Source: Bacteroidota bacterium (GTDB lineage: Bacteria > Bacteroidota > Ignavibacteria > Ignavibacteriales > Melioribacteraceae). From it: 45,732 nucleotides of DNA. The DNA is taken from positions 1 through 45,732 of the forward strand of contig JAJYXU010000152.1 in NCBI GenBank assembly GCA_021801605.1, in the 5' to 3' direction. A model generated the notes under the pieces. The model did no database searches and was not told the DNA's origin. It saw only the letters and a program-made list of their open reading frames with translations. A program made the translations under genes and the position numbers. Each line of letters begins with the position of its first letter. Within the stretch, counting starts at the first letter, position 1. Below, piece by piece: positions 27,723-38,625 of this stretch.

Positions 27723-29018
27723 ATGTCAAACTACTTACAAAAAGATCAAGAAGCATTTAAAATTGCTCAACTCGAACTCAACAGAGAAGAAACCCATCTG
27801 GAATTAATTGCATCGGAAAATTTTGTATCGCTTGCGGTTTTAAATGCAGCAGGCTCTGTTCTTACCAACAAATATGCAGAAGGATACCCGGGTAAAAGAT
27901 ACTATGGCGGATGTGAATTTGTTGATATGGCGGAAGACCTTGCACGCGAACGGTTAAAAAAAATATTCGGTGCAGAATATGTCAATGTTCAGCCGCATAG
28001 CGGCTCTCAAGCTAATATGGCAGTCTATATGACCTTGCTTAAACCCGGAGATACTATCCTCGGTTTGAGTCTTGACCATGGCGGACATTTAACACATGGT
28101 TCCCCTGTAAATTTCTCGGGTCAAATTTATCATGCTGCTGGATATTCATTAAACAAAGAAACAAAACTTCTCGATTATAATTTGATTGAAGATTTAGCTA
28201 AAAAAGAAAAACCAAAATTGATTGTAATGGGTGCTAGCGCATATTCGCGCGATTGGGATTATGAAAAATTTAGAATGATTGCTGATAAAGTTGGCGCACT
28301 CTTAATGATGGATATGGCTCATCCTGCTGGATTGATTGCGAAAAGTTTACTGAACAATCCGCTTCCATATTGTGATGTTGTAACTTCAACCACACATAAA
28401 ACTTTGCGTGGTCCCAGAGGCGGAATTATTCTGATGGGAAAGGATCGTGAAAATCCATTCGGCATTAAAACTCTTAAAAGTGATCGCCTAAAATTAATGT
28501 CGGAAATGCTTGACAGCATGGTAATGCCCGGAATTCAAGGCGGTCCATTAATGCATATAATTATGGCAAAAGCTGTTGCATTTGGAGAAATTCTTCAAGA
28601 TTCATTTGCCGATTATGCTAAACAAATTATTAGAAACGCAAAGACTCTTGCCGGTGAAATGACATCGCTTGGATACGATATTGTCTCTGGAGGAACAGAT
28701 AACCATCTGATGCTAATTGATTTGACAAGCAAGAATTTAAGCGGAAAGAAAATTGAGAATACTCTTGGTTCAGCGGGAATGACTGTTAACAAAAACATGA
28801 TTCCGTTTGATACTAAGAGCCCATTTGTAACAAGCGGAATAAGAATTGGTACACCTGCTGTTACAACACGTGGTATGAAAGAAAACGAAATGAAAATAAT
28901 TGCGTCATTCATTGATAGAGCAATCAAAAATGTTGAAAATGAAACGGCACTTGCACAAATTAAAAAAGAAGTTGCCGAACTGTGCGGAAAATTTCCATTG
29001 TATCCAGAACTTACTTAG
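27723..29018 (+). CDS. glyA: Serine hydroxymethyltransferase
   Basis: [11 protein letters not shown]...[20 protein letters not shown]...[15 protein letters not shown]...[21 protein letters not shown]. Confidence 0.97.
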   Translation: MSNYLQKDQEAFKIAQLELNREETHLELIASENFVSLAVLNAAGSVLTNKYAEGYPGKRYYGGCEFVDMAEDLARERLKKIFGAEYVNVQPHSGSQANMAVYMTLLKPGDTILGLSLDHGGHLTHGSPVNFSGQIYHAAGYSLNKETKLLDYNLIEDLAKKEKPKLIVMGASAYSRDWDYEKFRMIADKVGALLMMDMAHPAGLIAKSLLNNPLPYCDVVTSTTHKTLRGPRGGIILMGKDRENPFGIKTLKSDRLKLMSEMLDSMVMPGIQGGPLMHIIMAKAVAFGEILQDSFADYAKQIIRNAKTLAGEMTSLGYDIVSGGTDNHLMLIDLTSKNLSGKKIENTLGSAGMTVNKNMIPFDTKSPFVTSGIRIGTPAVTTRGMKENEMKIIASFIDRAIKNVENETALAQIKKEVAELCGKFPLYPELT

Positions 29019-29027
29019 AGACTACCA

Positions 29028-29807
29028 TTGGCAGAATCGGAAGAAAAATTGTTCCCAGAATCGGTTCCTTCCGGAGAAGAAGGAAATTCAAAGAACGAAG
29101 TTGAGATGACTTTTCTCGATCATCTTGAAGAATTGAGATGGAGGATTATCTATTCTCTTATTGGAATTTTGATCGGAACGGCAATAGCCCTCTACTTCAG
29201 CGATTTCTTTGTTGATAAAGTTTTGTTACTACCTGCCAGGACAGCTAATTTTAAATTGCAAAATCTAAGACCGTTTGGACAATTGTTCCTTTATTTTCAG
29301 ACGGCAATGGTTATAGGATTGATAATCAGCTTTCCTAATGTAATTTACCAGCTTTGGAAGTTCATTGCGCCTGCTCTCAAGCAGAAAGAAAAAAAATACA
29401 TTAAATGGATTGTACTCTTTACAACTTTCTGTTTTATCTGTGGTATAGTATTCGGATATTTTTTAATGCTTCCGCTTACACTAAAATTTGCAGCGGGATT
29501 TGGTACTCAAGCAATTGCAAACAATTTTGCTTTGGATGAATATTTATCAATTGTTCTCAGTATAATTTTAGGCGCCGGTTTAGTTTTTGAATTGCCTATG
29601 CTTTCGTTCTTTCTTTCTAAAATTGGAATTTTAACTCCAAAGTTGATGAGAAAATATCGGCGCCATTCAATTGTTATTATTATGATCCTTGCAGCATTTT
29701 TATCACCGGGAACAGATCCGGTTTCTCAAGTTATGCTTGCCATTCCATTGGTTTTCTTATACGAAATAAGTATTATTGTTTCGAAAATATTTCAAAAGAA
29801 ACCTTGA
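29028..29807 (+). CDS. tatC: Sec-independent protein translocase TatC
   Basis: MTFLDHLEELRWRIIYSLIG...FPNVIYQLWKFIAPALKQKEKKY...AAFLSPGTDPVSQVMLAIPLVFLYEISI; TTG start. Confidence 0.95.
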   Translation: MAESEEKLFPESVPSGEEGNSKNEVEMTFLDHLEELRWRIIYSLIGILIGTAIALYFSDFFVDKVLLLPARTANFKLQNLRPFGQLFLYFQTAMVIGLIISFPNVIYQLWKFIAPALKQKEKKYIKWIVLFTTFCFICGIVFGYFLMLPLTLKFAAGFGTQAIANNFALDEYLSIVLSIILGAGLVFELPMLSFFLSKIGILTPKLMRKYRRHSIVIIMILAAFLSPGTDPVSQVMLAIPLVFLYEISIIVSKIFQKKP

Positions 29808-30784
29808 CGAATAAATCTCTCTCTGAAATAAATCATACGATTGAAAATGAGCTTAAGGAATTTAATAAGCTTTTCAGTCAAGCTTTAAAATCAAAAGTTG
29901 CTCTTCTTGAACTAATCACTCGTTACCTCCTAAAACAAAAAGGGAAGAAAATACGTCCACTTCTTGTTTTGCTCTCAAGTAATATTTGCGGCGGAATTAA
30001 AGAGCGCAGTTACCGAGGTGCATCTTTAGTAGAACTGCTTCATACTGCAACTCTTGTTCACGATGATGTGGTTGATAATGCTGAAACCCGCCGTAGTTTT
30101 CCGTCTATTAATGCGGTATGGAAAAATAAAATTGCAGTACTTATGGGAGATTATCTTCTTTCGCGCGGTTTAATGCTTGCCGTTGATGGGAATGATTTTG
30201 ATTTTCTCCGCGTCATCACAAACACTGTTAAACGAATGTCTGAAGGAGAACTACTCCAGATCAGTAAAACCAGAAAATTGAATATTGATGAAGAAACATA
30301 TTTCCGAATTATTTCTGATAAAACTGCTTCTTTACTTTCCACTTGTTGCGAAATAGGCGCTCGTGCATCTACCGAAGAGATGGACAAAATTTCTGCAATG
30401 AGAGAATTTGGAGAGAATCTCGGTATTGCATTTCAAATCCGAGATGATATTCTTGACTACATCGGTACCAAAAAAGTTTTTGGCAAACCTCTCGGGGGAG
30501 ATATAAAAGAAAAAAAAATTACGCTTCCTTTAATCTACGCACTAAAACAATCTCCTAAAGAAGAGAATAGTAAAATCATAAAACTGATTAAAAACGGTGC
30601 AAAGAAATCTGACATTGATGAAGTAATTTCATTCGTTAAGAAATATGACGGAATCAATTATGCAGATAAAGTCGCTGTTGAATATACCAATAGAGCGTTA
30701 AACAATCTAAAAATATTCGGTGAATCCGAATCGCGTAATGCGCTCGAATCATTGGTAAGTTTTGTTGTTGAAAGAATAAATTAA
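29804..30784 (+). CDS. Polyprenyl synthetase family protein (octaprenyl/heptaprenyl diphosphate synthase-like)
   Basis: GKKIRPLLVLLSS, ELLHTATLVHDDVVDNAETRR, GENLGIAFQIRDDILDYIG. Confidence 0.93.
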   Translation: MTNKSLSEINHTIENELKEFNKLFSQALKSKVALLELITRYLLKQKGKKIRPLLVLLSSNICGGIKERSYRGASLVELLHTATLVHDDVVDNAETRRSFPSINAVWKNKIAVLMGDYLLSRGLMLAVDGNDFDFLRVITNTVKRMSEGELLQISKTRKLNIDEETYFRIISDKTASLLSTCCEIGARASTEEMDKISAMREFGENLGIAFQIRDDILDYIGTKKVFGKPLGGDIKEKKITLPLIYALKQSPKEENSKIIKLIKNGAKKSDIDEVISFVKKYDGINYADKVAVEYTNRALNNLKIFGESESRNALESLVSFVVERIN

Positions 30785-31097
30785 TCCTTTAAACATCCCA
30801 TATAGAAGAATATTAATCCACGTGCCGAAGTTCTCTGAAAAAAAATCAGTTGATTAGCTTCTGTGTCCGGTAAAAAAATATTATTGTAGCCATAGTTTTT
30901 TTTATTTTTTTTGGGATAGAATAATCCGATGATATTTTTGGATTTCATATTTCCTTTATTATCTTTGTCCACTAAATTTTTGATAAGTATACATCTTATC
31001 CTTTTCTATTATCTGACACTGATGCTTGGATAATAATTTATTAATATTTATTTATAGAAATAATTTACAAGAACATTTTCTTATTTACAGGAATTAA

Positions 31098-31667
31098 ATG
31101 AAGAGAACGGTACTGGATTATGCACTAAAGATTCGCCTGCCTTTAACATTATTCGTTGTTGTGGTCTCGTTCATGTTAACCTTCTACATTTCAAGACCGG
31201 AAAGAGACAGCGTTGGTTATGCACCAGAGCAGCCAATTAAATTTTCTCATAAGCTGCACGCCGGGCAAATGACAATTGATTGTCAGTACTGTCATATTGG
31301 TGTTGCAAAGGAACGCCATGCAATAATTCCATCTGTAAATATTTGTATGAACTGCCACACTGTTGCACGCAAAGATAAACCGGAAATAATCAAACTTACT
31401 CGTTATTATGAAACCGGAGTACCAATTCCATGGAAACGAATTTATAAAGTGCCGGAGTATGCATATTTCAATCATAGCGTTCATGTGAATAAACAAATTG
31501 ATTGCGTTAGCTGCCACGGCAATGTAAAAGAAATGGAAGTTGTTAAAGAAGTAAAACCGTTTACGATGACTGCATGTTTAGATTGTCATAGAAATCCGCA
31601 TGACAATTTGCCCTATCTGCAAAAAGTAAATATTGGTCCGGAGAATTGTTCGGCTTGTCATCGTTAA
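31098..31667 (+). CDS. actA: ACIII subunit ActA, pentaheme c-type cytochrome
   Basis: Five CXXCH motifs (CQYCH, CMNCH, CVSCH, CLDCH, CSACH), N-terminal TM segment, first gene of the Alternative Complex III cluster. Confidence 0.9.
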   Translation: MKRTVLDYALKIRLPLTLFVVVVSFMLTFYISRPERDSVGYAPEQPIKFSHKLHAGQMTIDCQYCHIGVAKERHAIIPSVNICMNCHTVARKDKPEIIKLTRYYETGVPIPWKRIYKVPEYAYFNHSVHVNKQIDCVSCHGNVKEMEVVKEVKPFTMTACLDCHRNPHDNLPYLQKVNIGPENCSACHR

Positions 31668-31684
31668 TAATATTAGAGGTGAAG

Positions 31685-31861
31685 ATGGAGAGTATGAATA
31701 GAAATAAATTTTTTACTACTCTGGGTAAGAGTACATTACTGTTGGCAATTGCCTCTGCCATCCCGTTTAATTTTTTTTCAAAATTATCTAAAGTCTCCAC
31801 AGAAAAGAAAATTAAAATTGCAATTCATCCTTCTTCAGTTAAACGAAATAATAAGGTCTAA
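31685..31861 (+). CDS. Small ORF (58 aa) between actA and actB with an export-signal-like N-terminus
   Basis: MESMNRNKFFTTLGKSTLLLAIASAIPFNFFSKLSKVSTEKKIKIAIHPSSVKRNNKV; G-rich ribosome-binding-like stretch upstream; fits tightly between actA and actB. Confidence 0.6.
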   Translation: MESMNRNKFFTTLGKSTLLLAIASAIPFNFFSKLSKVSTEKKIKIAIHPSSVKRNNKV

Positions 31862-31863
31862 AA

Positions 31864-34800
31864 ATGAGTGATTCTTTGAATTCGTCAGATAAAAAAGAAT
31901 TATGGAAAAGTTTGCAAGATTATAATAACGATCCGGAATCTCTGAAATTCAAGCACAACGAATTTTTAGAAGAGGTAACAGAGAAATTCGATCCCGAAAA
32001 AATTTCCGGAATATCACGTAGAAAATTTTTAGCTCTCCTTTCAGCTTCTGCTGCTCTTACTGCAACCGCATGTACAAACTACCGCAATAAAGGCGAGATA
32101 ATTCCTTACAACAATCGCCCTGAAGAAGTTTTTCCAGGCACAGCCAACTACTATGCATCAACTTGCAACGGATGCGGACAGGCATGCGGTATTTTAATAA
32201 AGACACGCGAAGGAAGACCAATAAAAATTGACGGCAATCCTGATCACCCGATCAATCAAGGGAAGATTTGCGCTAAAGGTCAAGCCGGCATTCTAAATCT
32301 ATATGATCCGGAAAGATTACACAATCCGCTGTACAATAGTAAAATTGTTAGCTGGAAAAAAATTGATGATGAAATCATCCCTTCCTTGAACGAAACGCTT
32401 ACTAACGGAAATGAAATTGCCGTTGTTACCGGGTTAATTACTTCCCCGACAACTAAAAAAGTATTAGATGATTTTGTTGTTAAATACCCAAACACAAAAA
32501 TTTATTCTCATACACTTCTTAACGATGAACAGAGAAGAAATGCCTGGTATGAATGTTACGGAACCTATGATTATCCGGCAGTAAAGTTTGATGAAGCAAA
32601 TATAATTCTTGCCTTAGATGCTGATTTTCTTGGTAATGAAGGCAATTATATTGAGAACATGAGAAAGTATGCTGCTAAAAGAGAAGTAGTTGGGAAAACT
32701 GATTTTAACCGGCTGTACGTTGCAGAAGGGAGAATGAGCACAACCGGAATGATGGCAGATTACCGTATTAGTCTTTCTCCAACAAAGCAATATCAGTTTG
32801 TAATGACTTTAATTAATGAATTAATAAAAAACGGTTCTGCATTTTCTCTGGATGCATCCGCAAGATCTAAAGTTGAAAAATTTCAGAGTTCTTTTCTGAA
32901 CTCAAGTGAAAAAGAAAAAATTTCTCATTTGATTAATGATTTGAATGCGAACAGAGGCAAAGCGATAATTTATGCAGGCGATACGCTTCCTAAAGAAGTT
33001 CACATCTCTGTTAATTTATTAAATGAGGTCCTTGGCAATATTGAACTTTATGATTATTCATCTGCCTCCAAGTCATTGGTAAAACAATCAACACAACAAG
33101 AAGTATCCAAGCTAGTTGATTCAATGAAGAATGGTAAAGTTGGCGTTGTGGTTCAGTTCGATTGCAATCCCGTTTTTTCATTACCGGAAGATTATGGATA
33201 CTTATCCGCACTCAAAAAAGTTAAAACTGTTATCTCTTTAACGGAAGCAGAGAATGAATCTTCAGCAGCGGGAAATTATACTTTGCCAATAAATCATCCA
33301 TTTGAATCTTGGGGAGATGCAAACGTTCGAAGCGGAGTTTATAGTTTACAGCAGCCTGTAATTTCTCCAATCTTTAATACACGGCAAAAAGAATCTATAC
33401 TTCTAACTTGGATCTCCGGCGATTCCAATTCCTACCAAGAAAATTTTTATCATCAGTATTTGATGAATAATTTCAATGCAACAATCTATACCAAGAAAAA
33501 TCCTCTTGCCGATACTAAAACGTTTTGGTACTCTGCTCTTAATGATGGAGTAGTTCTATTCAATGAGTTATCTCAGCGTGCTAAATTTAATCTGAATGCT
33601 TTTTCAGCTTCGAAAGAAATCAGCTCGGTAACCGATTATACCGTTCATTTGACTGAAAGTTATTTTATTGGTGATGGAAAATTTTCTAATAACGGCTGGT
33701 TGCAAGAAACACCGCACCCCGTTTCGAAAGTTACTTGGGATAATTACGCATCAATATCACCAAAACTTGCAAAACAACTTTCGGTTGAGATGAATGATGT
33801 GGTTGAGGTTAAAGTGAATGGAAAAAGTTTAACCCTCCCGGTTCTCGTCCAGCCAGGAGTTGATCATAACACTATTAACATTGAATTTGGATACGGCAGA
33901 ACCGTTGTTGGCAATGTTGGTAAGGATATCGGATTCAATGCAATTACGCTAATGTCTAAAAATTATTCGTCTTCACCATTTATTTATGAAAACGTATCAA
34001 TAAAAAAAGTTAATGGAACGCATAAACTTGCTTCAACTCAAGAACATCATTCTCTTGATGACACATTCGTAAAAGATATTCACCGTACCAGAAAAATTAT
34101 TCAAGAAGGTACTGTTGAAAAGTATAAGAAGGAATCAAATTTTCTTCATGAAGGGAAAGAAAAACTTTTCAGTATTACAAATGAGCATCAATACACCGGA
34201 CATAAATGGGCAATGGCGATTGATCTAAACAAATGCACAAGCTGCGGAGGATGTGTAACCGCTTGTAATGTTGAAAACAACGTTCCGGTTGTTGGTAAAG
34301 ATCAAGTTCTTAATGGTCGTGAGATGCAGTGGATGAGAATTGATCGTTACTATTCCGGAACTCCGGATGAACCAATAATTAGTAATCAGCCGATGCTTTG
34401 CCAACACTGCGATAACGCACCATGCGAAAATGTTTGTCCGGTAAACGCAACTAATCACAGTCCCGATGGATTGAACCAGATGGTTTATAATCGTTGTGTT
34501 GGAACTCGTTATTGTTCCAATAACTGTCCTTATAAAGTTCGAAGATTTAATTTTTTCAACTTCCGCGATCACTTTGCAGATGCTTATTACGAAAACGATT
34601 TGACCTCTCTTGTTCATAATCCCGAAGTAACAGTCCGTTCTCGTGGTGTGATGGAGAAATGCACATTCTGTGTTCAAAGAATTATGGAAGCTCGTTCAAA
34701 TGCAATTCGCGATGGAAAAGAATTAAAGGGAACTGATGTTGTTACTGCTTGCCAGCAGGCATGTCCAACAACCGCAATTACATTTGGCGATGCCAACGAT

Positions 34801-34932
34801 CCGGATTCATTAGTTTCAAAACTTAGAGAACACGATTTGTCATATCATGTTTTGGAAGAACTGAACGTTAAACCGAATGTTACCTATATAGCCAAACTTC
34901 GGAATACTCATCATTCGCAGGAGATACTGTGA
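31864..34932 (+). CDS. actB: ACIII subunit ActB (molybdopterin-like domain fused to Fe-S domain)
   Basis: Tat motif [20 protein letters not shown], MopB-like N-terminal domain, C-terminal ferredoxin clusters [46 protein letters not shown]. Confidence 0.93.
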   Translation: MSDSLNSSDKKELWKSLQDYNNDPESLKFKHNEFLEEVTEKFDPEKISGISRRKFLALLSASAALTATACTNYRNKGEIIPYNNRPEEVFPGTANYYASTCNGCGQACGILIKTREGRPIKIDGNPDHPINQGKICAKGQAGILNLYDPERLHNPLYNSKIVSWKKIDDEIIPSLNETLTNGNEIAVVTGLITSPTTKKVLDDFVVKYPNTKIYSHTLLNDEQRRNAWYECYGTYDYPAVKFDEANIILALDADFLGNEGNYIENMRKYAAKREVVGKTDFNRLYVAEGRMSTTGMMADYRISLSPTKQYQFVMTLINELIKNGSAFSLDASARSKVEKFQSSFLNSSEKEKISHLINDLNANRGKAIIYAGDTLPKEVHISVNLLNEVLGNIELYDYSSASKSLVKQSTQQEVSKLVDSMKNGKVGVVVQFDCNPVFSLPEDYGYLSALKKVKTVISLTEAENESSAAGNYTLPINHPFESWGDANVRSGVYSLQQPVISPIFNTRQKESILLTWISGDSNSYQENFYHQYLMNNFNATIYTKKNPLADTKTFWYSALNDGVVLFNELSQRAKFNLNAFSASKEISSVTDYTVHLTESYFIGDGKFSNNGWLQETPHPVSKVTWDNYASISPKLAKQLSVEMNDVVEVKVNGKSLTLPVLVQPGVDHNTINIEFGYGRTVVGNVGKDIGFNAITLMSKNYSSSPFIYENVSIKKVNGTHKLASTQEHHSLDDTFVKDIHRTRKIIQEGTVEKYKKESNFLHEGKEKLFSITNEHQYTGHKWAMAIDLNKCTSCGGCVTACNVENNVPVVGKDQVLNGREMQWMRIDRYYSGTPDEPIISNQPMLCQHCDNAPCENVCPVNATNHSPDGLNQMVYNRCVGTRYCSNNCPYKVRRFNFFNFRDHFADAYYENDLTSLVHNPEVTVRSRGVMEKCTFCVQRIMEARSNAIRDGKELKGTDVVTACQQACPTTAITFGDANDPDSLVSKLREHDLSYHVLEELNVKPNVTYIAKLRNTHHSQEIL

Positions 34933-36296
34933 GTACTGTCGATTACACAAGAGAATTATCAGTCTTAGAAGCGAAACCGGCTTTACGCGAACTTGACGAC
35001 TTGATTTCCAAGCCGATTGAAACGAAACCGAACAAAAAATTCTACATCGCGCTGTCTATCACTCTTTCAATGTTAAGTTTGCTGGTAATTGGTCTTGGCT
35101 TAACTTTTTATTTTGGTATTGGAATGTGGGGCAATAACAATCCGGTTGGTTGGGCATTTGATATTGTCAATTTTGTCTTCTGGGTTGGTATTGGTCACGC
35201 GGGAACTTTGATTTCCGCTATATTATTTTTATTCAGACAGAAATGGCGTACGGGAATTGCACGCTTTGCGGAAGGAATGACGATCTTTGCGGTAATGACT
35301 GCGGGATTATTCCCATTGATACACCTTGGTCGTCCGTGGCTTGCAGGATATTTATTCCCTTATCCAAGCCAGAATTCAATTTGGGTTAACTTTACTTCGC
35401 CGCTGCTGTGGGATGTGTTCGCTGTATCAACATACTTTACAGTTTCGTTGATCTTCTGGTATGTTGGATTGGTACCAGACTTTGCCACACTTCGTGAAAA
35501 AACAAATCATAAATTCAAAAAAATAATTTATTCAGTATTTAGTTTAGGATGGCGCTTCTCCAACAGACATTGGCAGAATTATGAAATGGTTTATCTAATT
35601 CTTGCCGGTTTCGCTACTCCGCTTGTTCTCTCTGTTCACACAATTGTCAGTTTCGATTTTGCCGTTTCAATTATTCCCGGATGGCACACAACTATTTTTC
35701 CTCCCTATTTTGTAGCTGGCGCAGTATTTTCCGGATTTGCGATGGTTCAAAATGTTTTAATAATTGTTCGAAAGATTTTTAACTATGAGCATATTATTAC
35801 GTTGGATACACTTGAAAAGATGAACAAGGTCATTCTGTTGACGGGGTCGATGGTTGGTTACGGATATGCAATGGAGTTTTTTATTGCGTGGTATAGCGGA
35901 GTAGAAGCAGAGCAGTTCACATTCTTAAATAGAGCGCTCGGTCCGTATGCCTGGGCATTTTGGATAATGATTTCATGCAATGTCCTATTACCGCAGTTAT
36001 TCTGGATCAAAAAAAATCGTCGAACTATTCCGGTGATGTTTGCTATTGCCGTATTTATAAATGTTGGGATGTGGTTCGAAAGATTTGTAATCATTGTCAC
36101 TTCACTTTCAAGAGATTTTTTGCCGTCAAGCTGGGCATATTATAAACCCACATTGGTTGATGGAATGATTTTGATTGGCAGCTTCGGATTTTTCTTTACA
36201 TGGATTTTGCTCTTTGTAAAAGCATTGCCTGTGGTTTCAATGGCTGAGGTAAAAGCAGTTGTGGATGGCGCTCAACCTTCTCATAAGGAACTTTAA
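34929..36296 (+). CDS. actC: ACIII subunit ActC (NrfD/PsrC family membrane protein)
   Basis: Multi-TM protein with [48 protein letters not shown] start. Confidence 0.93.
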   Translation: MSTVDYTRELSVLEAKPALRELDDLISKPIETKPNKKFYIALSITLSMLSLLVIGLGLTFYFGIGMWGNNNPVGWAFDIVNFVFWVGIGHAGTLISAILFLFRQKWRTGIARFAEGMTIFAVMTAGLFPLIHLGRPWLAGYLFPYPSQNSIWVNFTSPLLWDVFAVSTYFTVSLIFWYVGLVPDFATLREKTNHKFKKIIYSVFSLGWRFSNRHWQNYEMVYLILAGFATPLVLSVHTIVSFDFAVSIIPGWHTTIFPPYFVAGAVFSGFAMVQNVLIIVRKIFNYEHIITLDTLEKMNKVILLTGSMVGYGYAMEFFIAWYSGVEAEQFTFLNRALGPYAWAFWIMISCNVLLPQLFWIKKNRRTIPVMFAIAVFINVGMWFERFVIIVTSLSRDFLPSSWAYYKPTLVDGMILIGSFGFFFTWILLFVKALPVVSMAEVKAVVDGAQPSHKEL

Positions 36297-37438
36297 TGAT
36301 GAGAGAAAAAATCTTATATAGCTTCACTGCAATTTTTGATTCACCCGATCAAGTTTCTCATGCAACTGAAAAGGTAGTTGAGCAGGGATACACAAAGTTT
36401 GATGTTCACTCTCCATATCCGCTGCATGGGATGGATAAAGCAATGAAACTGCCGCCATCGAAACTTGGCTATGTTGCTTTAGTGTTTGGTTTATCAGGAA
36501 CTCTTGGTGCTTTATTGAGTTTATGGTGGGTCTCAGCAATAGATTATCCTATTTTAATTGGCGGTAAGCCGTTATTTTCTTTCCCGGCTTATGTTCCGGT
36601 AATGTTTGAGGTTACTGTTTTATCCGCATCTATAGCAACTGTACTCGCCATGTTATTTTTCTTTTTCAAATTGCCAAATAATGCTCATCCGCTTCATGGA
36701 TCGGATTATATGAAAAAAGTTTCTGCTGATAAATACGGAATTAGTATTCAGGCAGATGATCCAAAGTTTGATGAAGCATCGGTTAGAAAATTATTCGAAT
36801 CGGTTCATGCTAAAGAAATTAATTCCATATACTGGGATAACGAAGAGCTAACACATAAGCACAAAATATTCGAACCAAAATTTTTAACATTCCTCCTTAT
36901 TGTCGCAATCATTTCATCAGGAACGACTTACTTCACTCTGAACAAATTGATGTTCATGCTTCCATTCAATTGGATGATGGAACAACCGAAGCAAAGTGCA
37001 CAGCAGGAGAGTTTATTTTTTTCTGATGGTTTTGGAATGCGTCTGCCGGTTGCCGGAACTATCGCTCGCGGTTACCTGCCGTATCAATTCAAAGGGCAGC
37101 CTGATGTTGCTGGAGAAAAATTGGTAAACCCAATTCCTATCTCTATAGAATCATTAAAACTTGGTCAAACAAAGTTTGATATCTACTGCAGCCCGTGTCA
37201 CGGATACCATGCCGAAGGCGATAGCAGATTAAGAGGACAATTTCCAAATCCGCCAAGTTTGCACTCTGAAAAAATTAGGAAATGGAGTGACGGAAGAATT
37301 TTTGCAGTTCTCACAGATGGACAAAATATTATGCCCTCTTACACAACTCAACTTTCGGTTGATGAAAGATGGTCAGTGATAAATTATTTACGAGCATTAC
37401 AAAGAGCGTTCAACGCTAAGGAGTCTGATCTACAATGA
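36296..37438 (+). CDS. actDE: Fused ACIII subunits ActD (DUF3341) and ActE (monoheme cytochrome c)
   Basis: N-terminal DUF3341-like domain (YSFTAIFDSPDQVSHATEKVVEQGYTKFDVHSPYPLHGMDKAM) and, in the same ORF, C-terminal FDIYCSPCHGYHAEGDSRLRG...IMPSYTTQLSVDERWSVINYLRALQ. Confidence 0.92.
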   Translation: MMREKILYSFTAIFDSPDQVSHATEKVVEQGYTKFDVHSPYPLHGMDKAMKLPPSKLGYVALVFGLSGTLGALLSLWWVSAIDYPILIGGKPLFSFPAYVPVMFEVTVLSASIATVLAMLFFFFKLPNNAHPLHGSDYMKKVSADKYGISIQADDPKFDEASVRKLFESVHAKEINSIYWDNEELTHKHKIFEPKFLTFLLIVAIISSGTTYFTLNKLMFMLPFNWMMEQPKQSAQQESLFFSDGFGMRLPVAGTIARGYLPYQFKGQPDVAGEKLVNPIPISIESLKLGQTKFDIYCSPCHGYHAEGDSRLRGQFPNPPSLHSEKIRKWSDGRIFAVLTDGQNIMPSYTTQLSVDERWSVINYLRALQRAFNAKESDLQ

Positions 37439-38613
37439 GTTCCTCTTCAGTTGAATATTATAGAAAAGAATTACCATCGAAGGTTCAAACAATCGGTTTA
37501 GTATTGTTGCTCGTCGGTCTGGTAATTATAATTTTAGGTTACATCGTCAACCCGGCGAGAAGCGCTCAAAACAATATTATCGGGTTTACATTTGTAGTCA
37601 GCATTGCAGTCGGCTCGCTCTTCTTTGTCGCAATCGAATATCTATCAGGTGCTGTTTGGAGTACACCGTTCAGAAGGGTAGGAGAGTTTCTCTCATCATT
37701 AATTGTTATTCTGCCGTTTTTGGCAATTCCGCTTTTGCTGAATATCAACAGTGTATTTCATTGGACTCATCCAAAACCGGCAGATAAAATATTAATTGGT
37801 AAAGCTCCTTATCTCAATGTTCAGTTCTTCATTTTTCGTGTTATCGTTTTCTGGTTGATATGGTTAGTGTTTTATTATTTCATCACAAAAAATTCCAGAA
37901 AACAGGATCAGACAAAAGACCAGTTCCTCACGACTGCAAATGTAAAATTATCAGCTATCTTTATGCCGCTCTTTGCTTTGACGATTACTTTTACTGCAAT
38001 TGATTGGCTAATGAGTCTTGCACCGCATTGGTTCTCAACTATCTTTGGTGTTTACTATTTCTCCGGGACAGTTCTTGCGGCACTTGCAGCGGGAACTATT
38101 TTTATTGTTCTACTCAATGAACGCGGATATTTTGTAGAAGAAATTCATACAGATAGCTACTACAGTCTTGGAGCGCTTCTCTTTGCATTTACAAATTTCT
38201 GGGCGTATATCGCGTTCAGCCAGTTCTTACTTATCTGGTACGCGAATTTACCGGAAGAAACATTATGGTTCTTAGACCGATGGAATGGTAACTGGAAATT
38301 TTTCTCAATCGGATTGTTACTGGTTCATTTCCTTATCCCGTATATCGGATTACTGTCTCAGCCGTCTAAGTCAAACCCCAAAAGATTGGTTGTTATGGCA
38401 AGCGTACTTCTATTTGCGCACTATTACGATTTATATTGGCTGGTAATGCCAAACTTTTACAAAGATGGAATTGTTTTCGGATGGATAGAACTTGGTTTTC
38501 CGATACTAATTGCCGGACTGGTAATCTCGGTCTTTGTTTATAAGTCAAAGAAAGTAAACCTTGTTCCAATTGGCGATCCAAAACTTAAACGTGGAATTGA
38601 TTTCAGATTATAA
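37435..38613 (+). CDS. actF: ACIII subunit ActF (NrfD/PsrC family quinol-binding-like membrane protein)
   Basis: Multi-TM protein following actDE with FTAIDWLMSLAPHWFSTIFGVYYFSGTVLAALA. Confidence 0.92.
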   Translation: MSSSSVEYYRKELPSKVQTIGLVLLLVGLVIIILGYIVNPARSAQNNIIGFTFVVSIAVGSLFFVAIEYLSGAVWSTPFRRVGEFLSSLIVILPFLAIPLLLNINSVFHWTHPKPADKILIGKAPYLNVQFFIFRVIVFWLIWLVFYYFITKNSRKQDQTKDQFLTTANVKLSAIFMPLFALTITFTAIDWLMSLAPHWFSTIFGVYYFSGTVLAALAAGTIFIVLLNERGYFVEEIHTDSYYSLGALLFAFTNFWAYIAFSQFLLIWYANLPEETLWFLDRWNGNWKFFSIGLLLVHFLIPYIGLLSQPSKSNPKRLVVMASVLLFAHYYDLYWLVMPNFYKDGIVFGWIELGFPILIAGLVISVFVYKSKKVNLVPIGDPKLKRGIDFRL

Positions 38614-38625
38614 TTAAATACTAAC

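Noticed and set aside
31191-31517. 108-aa minus-strand ORF inside actA
   Set aside because: Antisense to the pentaheme cytochrome; the open frame is a by-product of its codon use.
34225-34677. 150-aa minus-strand ORF inside actB
   Set aside because: Antisense to the conserved Fe-S cluster region of ActB; shadow ORF.
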